Below are positions 55,801 through 64,000 of a DNA stretch of 64,000 nt, piece after piece; position 1 is the stretch's first letter; each line of letters starts with the position of its first letter. The DNA lies in NCBI GenBank assembly GCA_963556145.1, contig OY744461.1, forward strand, positions 2,356,001 to 2,420,000, in the 5' to 3' direction. The translations under genes and the position numbers were made by a program. The notes below the pieces were generated by a model, which was not told where the DNA came from, did no database searches, and was given only the letters and a program-made list of their open reading frames with translations. The stretch comes from Hygrocybe punicea (Eukaryota; Basidiomycota; Agaricomycetes; Agaricales; Hygrophoraceae).

Positions 55801-57167
55801 AAGCACCAGCGTCGTGAGCGAATCTTACGGAAAATTCGCATCCGAAGCCAAGCAGCTGCAAGGGCAAAACTTGGAGCTGATGGTCTCTCAACCTCATCAA
55901 GCAAGAAACAGCGGCGCAACGCTGCTGTGCCATTCGAGGAGTCAGATCCACTGCCATATACAATGCCTACGGCCCACTACCATGTATCGGAGGCTATACG
56001 CCATGCTGAAAACATCACCGGCTGGCTCACAGCAAATCAAGGCGATCCAGCAACAACAGTGTGTAGATTGTCTCGTTGATATAATTGATTTTAATATGCC
56101 ACTATAGGAGTTTCTGCCCCGACTCAAGGACCATATCCTGAGCCGCCTCTCAGGTACTAGTTTTGACGGTGATGAGCAGACATTTTCAGACGATGAACGG
56201 GCCTCGGTGATCTTCGTCAACAACCGGTTATATCGACATAAGGTTCTCCGAATTAATTACACCACCTATGATTTGCGGCGCTCTCAAGATTCTCTTAATC
56301 CTCGCACTCATTCCGATGTAATGGTTTTGTCACACGAAGACCCAGATGATGACAATGATCCTCATCCCTATTGGTATGCTCGGATCATTGGTATCTTTCA
56401 TGCCCAGGTGCGCCATGTTGGCCCAAATTCAAGATCACCAGAGACGCAGAAAATGGATTTTCTGTGGGTAAGGTGGTTTGGCCGAGACCTCACTCATCCG
56501 ACAGGTTTTGAGGCAAGGCGGCTTCATCGCTTGGGATTTCTACCATCAAACACTATCGATGCATTTGGATTCCTGGATCCAAATGAGGTCGTTCGAGGTG
56601 TACACCTCATACCTGCATTTGCATATGGCCATACATCCGATCTCCTTGGGCCATCCATTGCTCGCCAGCCCAGCGAGAACGACGAGGATTGGGTGTATTA
56701 CTATGTTTCTATGTATGTGACTGACTTCCGACCCATCATCATGCTCACATGCCATATAAAGGTTTGTTGACCGCGACATGTTCATGCGGTACCTTGGCAG
56801 CGGCATTGGCCATAAATCAACATGGCCCTCATCAGACAGACAACAATCACAAGACCATGACGACGATCAGGTGCATGAAGACAACTTGGGAAATGACGAC
56901 GAACCTGAGGATGGCCAAGCTTTTAATGACGCTGTCGAAGGGGGGGTAATTGAACTTGGAGACGATGATGAAGAAAACTACAATGAAGATTTAGATCAAG
57001 GTGATTCTGATGAAGAACACGACTATGGATATGTCAATGATGTAGACGTGGACAACGATGATGACGAAAATGGGGAAACAGACGAGGATGAGGACTTGGG
57101 ACCAGAGGACGGTGAGGATAACTGGGAGGCCGATGAGTGGGAGGTTGAAGGGTATGCGCCGATGTAA
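52827..57167 (+). CDS. Plavaka-family transposase
   Basis: Start at ATG 52827 (MALICSSCKQQF); an in-frame ATG at 52791 is an alternative. An N-terminal C2H2-like finger (CSSC...HRNTC) is followed by an intron (53043-53095) and a large exon to about 54475 with MVWSDATHLASFGTASLWP, NQSKYTRGKPTSFAAHHLAY, CKREL-like KRELMHKIW, HGIIIKCADGI and RVFPRFFTYSADYPEK. Later exons have CPCPRCLIQK, FVPDLLHEFELGVWKA, NLFTYKLHALGDYLMAIW, the GELEHRRVKRFYARTN box and a chromo-like/acidic end with poly Asp-Glu. These blocks define the Plavaka group of DDE transposases. A (GGGAAA)n run adds a GKGKGK linker at about 55497-55550. Most exons join in frame; activity is possible but unproven. Confidence 0.8.
55497..55550 (+). 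repeat. GGGAAA hexanucleotide microsatellite in the transposase
   Basis: About eight GGGAAA units encode a Gly-Lys alternating linker. The array keeps the frame and may be polymorphic. Confidence 0.85.
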
Positions 57168-57543
57168 CGTTCTCGTGATATGCTGTTCCCCCTTCTGCAA
57201 TAGTGATTTCTCTTATGTACCAAAGATGCCCGTCAATCCCATTCCATGTATTGTACTATGAACATGTTTATACATGGGAAACTTCCATTATGTCGTCGCC
57301 TACTTTGCAAACTTGTGCCCAACATGGCCGGGACCTTACCCTGAGTTGACCATCTTACAACCCACCTTGCAAACTCTCGGCAAAGATCCTGGATCCCTCC
57401 CAATCTCCACCCAGATCGCCATAGAATACCATGTTACGCCCAAGATGTTCACTGCCATCCCCGACCTTGAGAGGTGTGACCAACACGGCCGGAGATTACC
57501 GGTCCGACCTGCCAAGGTCTAGATATTGCACTTTTGCTGATGG

Positions 57544-57982
57544 TGCCTCTTGCTCCCTGTCGGCAGAAGCGTTGCAGCTGAGTGATCGACGGAGGGTGGA
57601 GTTGAAGGAGCTATATCGTGAGATTCCTTACTACAGTGACAGACCTCGTACTGGTGTGACCAAAGTGCGCATATTGGTTGAACTTATTGTGCGAATTAAT
57701 ATTAAACCAGCTTTGGTGGCGCAGGTCAAATTGGCACTTCGACTACTGCAGGAGGAAGGTCTGTTCATCTACCGGCACAGCTTCGCATACGACGCCTTTC
57801 AGTTCTGTGTCGCAGCTTCCGACCTTCCCAATGCGAAGGCTTGGATTGCGAAAGCTAGGGAATACCTAACTTCTGGTAACACAGAGACTGCCAAACGGTA
57901 CGAGAGGTATTGGAAGAACCCAAAATCGCACCTGGCGTGGGGGCTGAAGCGACGCATGGAATTGGAAGGACCTGAAATTTGA
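57544..57982 (+). pseudogene. SET-domain protein, C-terminal part, downstream of the transposon
   Basis: From TGC 57551 the frame reads CSLSAEALQLSDRRRVELKE, then LLQEEGLFIYRHSFAYDAFQ, FCVAASDLPNAKAWIAKA and NPKSHLAWGLKRRMELEGP, stop 57980-57982. This is the helical tail that normally follows the post-SET CxCxRC in fungal SMYD-like proteins, and it supplies the missing Cys after CHCDR at 50161. It has the same frame phase as the upstream half apart from the seven-base remnant at 57544-57550. Confidence 0.8.
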
Positions 57983-59009
57983 TTGTCAGAACTATCTACG
58001 CTACATATTCCAACGAGTTCACCGTATCTGACTTGTCTCGAGATTGTTCAATAATATAACGAGGAGGTGCTACACCGCTTACTGGGATGACGTGACACGT
58101 GCACTTTTATTTATGTCAGTCCTAGTTTCAACTTCACGCCACTAAACGGCAGGGAAAAACTTGCCATCCATGGCTGGCTAAAGCAAGTCAGTCAGATAGG
58201 TTACGGGCCCGGGCTACGGAAGCTATATGTGAGCGTGCCGCCAGTGTTTTCCGAGTCCCACGGAAACAATAATACCTCGTACAGGTTGTCCTCTGGTCCC
58301 AGAGCACTAGATCCTCCAATAACGCAATGAAAATTTTGAGACCTGAGGAACAACAGGAACTGGGACCGAGGGAGGACCCTGACAGCCTGAGGGCTGAAGT
58401 TCCCACTAACACAAGGGAATTGATAACCCCTCTTAAAGGTGATCAGGAATCAGGTACCATCTGCAGTGGAAGATTATTCACCGTTCTCATCTTCTATATT
58501 ATAAGCCGCGACATGGTACATAAAGACACCTTTTGATTGGCTGCCGTTCCGCCCTCCTGATTGGCTGGCAGATTGAAAACTCGGCCTTGCGATTGGCTGA
58601 AAATACGTGACTTACTTTCTTACTCAACTGCTCCAGAAGATTCTCCGCGTGGTAAGATTATCCTTGACGCGCTTCACCCTTTACTCTCATCCTTTGCCCC
58701 CTCCGTTGCCGCCGTCCTTCATGTCATCATTCTCAGACAGTGGCTCGCTCCGCAACTCTTTCCTGTAATCATTTGCCTTGATTCTGAACGTCCTTCTCTC
58801 GCCTTCGCGGCCGCTCCTCGCCGTTCTGGAAATTCCACCTTCACGTCTTTATTCTCTCTTCTCCTCGAAACTTCTACGATGAATACTCTCTCCTCCAATG
58901 TTCTGGAATCTTCTCGATGCATCTTTGTTGCCAGCTATAACATACAAAGCTCTCCTCCTCGATGACCATTGGATATTGATTTTTTCTCCTCCATCCGTTG
59001 TCGGTATCC
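57983..59009. other. Intergenic region upstream of the Helitron gene
   Basis: No gene recognised. It holds a 24-bp phrase at 58088-58111 (TGACGTGACACGTGCACTTT...) matching the outer end of the 824-bp palindrome at 21 of 24 positions. GATTGGCTG is repeated three times near 58536-58595. The 5' end of the Helitron should lie here but could not be placed. Confidence 0.4.
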
Positions 59010-62000
59010 TATGCCTAGGTGCGTACATCTGGATGCTTCTCCGTGCATTTCATCTGACTTTGCTTCAACAGTCCTTCACAACGTGATTCAGCACAAGGCA
59101 AGCGAATTCGTAAATTTCCATGGAAGGCGAGAGAGATATTGCAAGCCCTTCCGCAAACGTCAGCCCGTGCGCGTCTCACCCATTCCTCAAGTATTCCTCC
59201 TTCATCAAACCTTCCTCCAGCTTCTCTTCATCCCCGTCCGTTAGCTCTCACGCCTGTTAGTCTATCTTACAGGCCACCTTCGCCTTCTCTTCGCCCACGA
59301 GCCTTGGCTCCTGCTCCCACCGTTCAGTCTTCAACACCTTTTCCTATCTCTTTTCCTCCATCTCCGTCAGCACTGCTGCCCGCTGTGCCATCGTCAAGCA
59401 CTCCTCCGCTTCCACGCGCATTAGCTCCTGCACCCCCTGTTCATTTATCAGACCCTCTTCCTGCCGCTGGGCCGGCTTCTTTGCACAATGCTTCTGAAAA
59501 TGTGTCAATTCAAAAGCGCCCTCGATCTCCGTCACAATCCATCGACACAATCCCTGCCCGTTCCAAGCGTAGCCGTCGCCAATCAATACCCACACCAACC
59601 ACTAGGGAGGTCGTGCAGGCCCTACGTCGGACAAAAGAAAAGGTATGCAGCTTGATCTCATTCTGTGGACTGTGTACTGATTGTTATCTCTTGCAGCGCA
59701 TTCGCTCAACTGTAGCTATCGCGCGCCGACCACTGGAAAACCTTCCAGACCGGCATGCATTGGGTCGTATGAACGTAACCTGTCCTTTTTGTGGAGCTTT
59801 GCATTGGATTGAAGAGAAAATTTTGCGTTCGTCCAAATCACATCCTCAATTCACTGTGTGCTGCCAGAGAGGTCATGTTGATCTTCCTCTATTACCTGCT
59901 CCTCCCCCGTTTCTTCGCACCGTCCTCGAGGGCTCTGATAGCCAAGCCCTCGAATTCCGCCAAAATATCCGTCAATACAACATGTCACTAGCATTCACAT
60001 CCCTCGGCGTAACGGAAGATCGCTTGGTAAATCGGCGTGGAGGTTGGGTTTTTCGTATATCAGGTGAATTGTGTCACTTGGTCGGCTCACTCCGCCCTGC
60101 CGAAGGCATACCTCCCGCATTTGCACAACTGTACATATACGACTCCCGATTAGCTCTACACCAGCGAATGAACCGCAACGACAATCTTCGTGAAGATACG
60201 ATGCTCTCTCTCCAATCTATGCTTCTCACCCATCACCGCTATGCCCGGGACTTTCGCCATGCATACGAAGTCCTTCGCGACTACCCAGATGCTCCCAACG
60301 CTGAAGTCAGACTTCGCGTAATGCCTGCACAAACATCTGTTTATGCGCCTCCTACCTCTGATGAAGTTGCCGTCATTTTGCCTGGCGATGGAACTGCGCC
60401 TGAGCGTCGCGACATTTTACTCCGATCACGGTCAACCAGTGGTCATGAGCTGGTGAGGATTGACGATGGGCATCCTGCATATTCTCCTCTGCACTATGTA
60501 CTGCTGTTCCCTCATGGGACTAATGGCTGGCATCGTGACCTGTTTCACCGTGCCCTTCCTGGTGAAAAGCTTCCTGTTGACCCTGACTGGGCCCCTGCAC
60601 GCGTGTCTCAAACTGAATACTCCGCATTTCGCTTGCACACCCGTGAAAGCGAATATCCATCGATTCACCTGGGTGGACGTTTATTTCAACAGTACGCTGT
60701 TGACATGTGGGCCTCCGCAGATCAGACACGTTTATCATACCTCAGATATAATCAAGGCAAACTGCGCGCTACTCTTTATAGTGGATTAGAGGATTGGCTT
60801 CGTGCTGATGAGATCGTTGATCCTAAGGAGCTGGGCATGCGGACTATCCTTCCATCCTCCTATATAGGTGGGCCACGAAATCTCCAACAACGCTATCAAG
60901 ACGCCATGGCTATCGCACGTTTTTTCCGCAACATCGATCTCTTTATTACCATGACCACCAACCCTGAGTGGCCTGAGATCCAACGAGAGCTTCTTCCTGG
61001 CCAAACTGCCTATGACCGGCCGGACTTAGTAGCATGGGTATTCAATCTCAAAAAAGAAGAGCTCCTGCATGACATTGTCAAGCGAAAGATATTTGGACGT
61101 GTTTCTGCATATATATACGTCATCGAATATCAAAAGCGTGGCCTACCTCATGCTCACATTTTGGTAATTTTGGACAACGCCGACAGGCTCCGCGCTCCAA
61201 CTGACATCGATTCGTGCATATCCGCCCAATGGCCCGATCCCGATGAAAATTCCCAATTGTTTGACACTGTCAAAACATGCATGATCCATGGCCCGTGTGG
61301 TAACCTCAATGCGAAAGCACCTTGCATGAAAGACGGCAAGTGCTCGAAGGGTTACCCAAAGACATATCAGGAGGTAACAAGCACCACCAATGATGGCTAT
61401 CCCCTTTACGCACAACCAAACGATGGACATGCTTACATGGTCAAAGTTCGCAAACAAATGGTCGAAATAGACAATCATTGGATAGTTCCATATAATCCCT
61501 ATCTGTCGTCAAAGTATAATTGCCATATCAACGTCGAAAGCGTTGCAACTTTCAGGACGATCAAGTACTGCTTCAAATACATCCACAAAGGACCTGATCG
61601 TGCCACTCTCGAGTGCAAGCTTGACGAGATCAAGACGTACATTGATGGACGTTACATTGGTGCACCGGAAGCTGTATGGCGCATTTTTCACTTTCCCACT
61701 CATGAACAGTCCCCTGCTGTCGTCCGACTCCAGGTACGTCTTTCACAGTGTTGTGTACTTTAACTAACCATATGTGCACTTATAGATTCATTTACCTGGC
61801 CAATATATGGTTCTCTTCAATCCAGACGAACCAGTTGAAACAATTGTTGCCCGTGCGTCATCCGAAGCCACCACGCTCACGGAGTTTTTCAAGATGAACA
61901 ACAACCCTGGCCCTGAAGGAGTGGAGGCATGTGCGCTCACATACCAGGAGTTCCCCCACAAGTTTGTGTGGAATAAGACGAAGAAGAACTGGTCGCTTCG

Positions 62001-63981
62001 CAAACGAGCCTTTGCCCTTGGTCGGATGTATTTTGTTCCACCCACAGCCGGTGAACGCTTCTACCTCCGTACTTTGCTTACTGTCATTCGCGGTGCCCAA
62101 TCGTTCAAAGATCTTAGAACATATGAAAATATAGTCTATCCAACGTTCCAGGATGCATGTAAAGCTCGCCTACTTCAAGATGATGGAGAATGGCACTTAT
62201 GCCTCCGTGAAGCATCTGGAATGCAGACTGGCACCCAACTACGGCACTTATTTGCAAGTATGCTCTTATTCTGCCAGCTTACTTCACCGGAACAATTGTG
62301 GCAGGAATTCCGACAACACATATGCGACGACCTCCATGTCCGAATCCCCAATCCTACCAATGAACGTATCTACGATTATGGGCTATTTCTCATTGCTCAG
62401 ATCCTCTCGCACTCTGGCTATACTCTCGATCAATTTCCACACATGCCACTTCCTCATGAAAACTGGTCGATTCTCACAAACAATCGTTTCATCAGCGAAC
62501 AACTCACATATAACATTGCTGACGAATGCGATCAGTTTTTGCAACATATGGAGAATGTTGAATGTATCCCAGAACAATTAGACGCATATGAACAGATCGT
62601 TAGCAGTCTTGACAGCGGCCACAGCACCGTTTTCTTTCTTAATGGACCTGGTGGCTCCGGAAAAACATACCTATATCAAACGCTTTGCCATAAGCTGCGA
62701 TCTGAAGGCAAAATCGTACTGTGTGTCGCTTCAAGTGGCATCGCAGCTTTACTATTGCCAGGTGGCCGTACCGCACACTCCACTTTTCGTATACCAATAA
62801 ATACACTCGATGCCGAGTCAACATGCAATATTTCTAAACAGGACCTGCGTGCAGAACTTCTACGAGCAGTTGACCTAATTATATGGGACGAGGCACTGAT
62901 GCATACCCGATTCGCCCATGAAGCTCTTGACAAAACATTGCGTGATATATGCAATGATGACGAGCACCCTTTCGGCGGAAAAACTGTAATATTCGGCGGA
63001 GATTTTCAACAAACTCTACCTGTCGTTCCTGGTGGTTCGCACGAAGACATTGTTTCTGTCTCTCTTCCACGTTCTTACCTTTGGCGAGAGCTCCAAGTCC
63101 TTACACTACGAGTCAATATGCGTCTATCAAACCAAAGTATGCTCAATACGGCTTCGAATGAAGAACAAGCCTTTGCCGATTGGCTGTTGTCCGTTGGCCA
63201 TGGTGAGGGCATCAGCAATGATGGCACCATCCCTTTTGACCCCAAAATGCGTGTTAACAGTGTTGACGCACTCATCACGTACACCTATCCGCATATCGAA
63301 GAAGCCATGCCCTCACCTCAATTCTTCCTGGATCGTATGATACTCGCTCCAAGAAATGCCGACGTCGATCATCTAAATAGACAAGTTCTTGACAAATTGC
63401 CAGGCACTGAAACTACTTTTTACAGTGCCAATTCAATTGAAGCTGATCCATGCTCGCACAGTGAGCCTGAGCCACTCCCTGTGGAATTTCTAAGAACACT
63501 TGAAGCTCCTGGCCTACCCCCCGGTGAACTCCATCTAAAACCCGGCTGCCCTCTCATATTGCTTCGCAACTTGGCACCTGAAAGAGGCTTATGCAACGGG
63601 ACTAGGCTTATTTTAAAACGCGCAACTCCCCGTGTTCTAGAGGTAGAAATTTTAACAGCAAAACATGCAGGCGAACTTGCATTCATTCCCCGCATTACGC
63701 TCTTTCCATCAACACAGACAAATTTCCATTTTCGACTCAGACGTCGACAATTCCCGGTACGATTGGCCTTTGCAATGACTATAAACAAAGCGCAGGGTCA
63801 ATCTGTCCGTCACATTGGCCTTGACCTCCGAGAGGATGTTTTTGCACACGGCCAACTCTACGTCGCCCTTTCACGTGCAACATCAAGTCATCGCATCAAA
63901 ATCTTACTTTCACCGTCCACCCCTAGCACTGATTGTCGTATAAAGAATGTTGTATATCCTGAGATATTCCAAATGTTATAA
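59010..63981 (+). CDS. Helitron Rep-helicase
   Basis: The proposed start is ATG 59010, with a short first exon and intron (59018-59071). Further introns are 59643-59696 (in frame) and 61734-61785. Pro/Ser-rich N-terminus; zinc-binding block VTCPFCGALHW and CCQRGHVDLP (about 59780-59890); Helitron-like N domain; Rep HUH motif LPHAHILV (His codons 61149-61157); two-tyrosine motif IKYCFKYIHKG (61560-61592). The PIF1-type helicase carries GPGGSGKT (62644-62667), IIWDEALM, GGDFQQTLPVV and, near the end, INKAQGQSV and LYVALSRAT. Rep nicks and joins element ends for rolling-circle transposition; the helicase unwinds. All key residues are present and no stop interrupts the exons, so the gene may be active. 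Stop at 63979-63981. Confidence 0.9.
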
Positions 63982-64000
63982 TAGTTCCTTATTTCATGTA

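Larger units (their letters stand above)
50162..57543. mobile_element. 7.4 kb Plavaka (CACTA-like) DNA transposon inserted in a SET gene
   Basis: Perfect 20-bp terminal inverted repeats, CCATCAGCAAAAGTGCAATA, lie at 50162-50181 and 57524-57543. Between them are a DUF6698-like gene (minus) and a Plavaka transposase gene (plus), arranged head to head. GGCAAGGC/TGACAAGG words recur in the left subterminal region (50184-50400). No clear target-site duplication is visible; instead the right flank has seven extra bases (TGCCTCT) before the SET frame resumes at TGC 57551. The position inside a codon-perfect host gene confirms both borders to within a few bases. Confidence 0.85.

Overview
The window looks like nuclear DNA of a mushroom-forming basidiomycete (Agaricomycetes). 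Genes carry many 45-80 bp GT-AG introns, the protein families are typical of that class (DUF6699, DUF6698, Plavaka transposase, fungal MATA-HMG box, MLKL-like helical bundle), and the flanks are packed with nested transposable elements. No rRNA, tRNA gene or CRISPR array was seen.

1-19.5 kb is a nest of mobile elements. A degenerate tyrosine-recombinase (DIRS/Ngaro-type) retroelement, with Gag knuckles, reverse transcriptase, RNase H and recombinase, is cut by three insertions: a 1.3 kb non-autonomous hAT element (2084-3402, 8 bp duplication), a 12 kb hAT element (6033-18057, 7/8 bp duplication) and an 824 bp almost perfect palindrome (18390-19213). The 12 kb hAT carries a degenerate accessory gene, a broken hAT transposase and a remnant of a BCS1-type AAA ATPase. 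Its transposase is in turn interrupted by a 2.7 kb LTR element with a single 696-aa reading frame.

19.5-46.4 kb is a 22 kb gene island bracketed by 2.3 kb inverted repeats (19536-21810 and 44121-46434), each holding a DUF6699 gene. Inside are six paralogous AIG1/GIMAP-like GTPases on both strands, each with the P-loop on its own 34-nt exon. One is fused to a C-terminal HeLo/MLKL-like four-helix bundle, as in fungal cell-death proteins, and one has lost key P-loop and G3 residues. Three more DUF6699 genes and a complete HMG-box transcription factor complete the island. The GTPase cluster is the best candidate for an undescribed, possibly self/non-self or cell-death, system; that role is inferred from domains only.

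46.4-58 kb holds a probably secreted isochorismatase-type hydrolase, an AT-rich stretch with a 69 bp tandem repeat, and a SET-domain gene split by a 7.4 kb Plavaka element with perfect 20 bp terminal inverted repeats. That element carries a DUF6698 gene and the transposase gene head to head. 59.0-64.0 kb holds an apparently intact Helitron Rep-helicase gene; the 3' end of that element lies outside the window.
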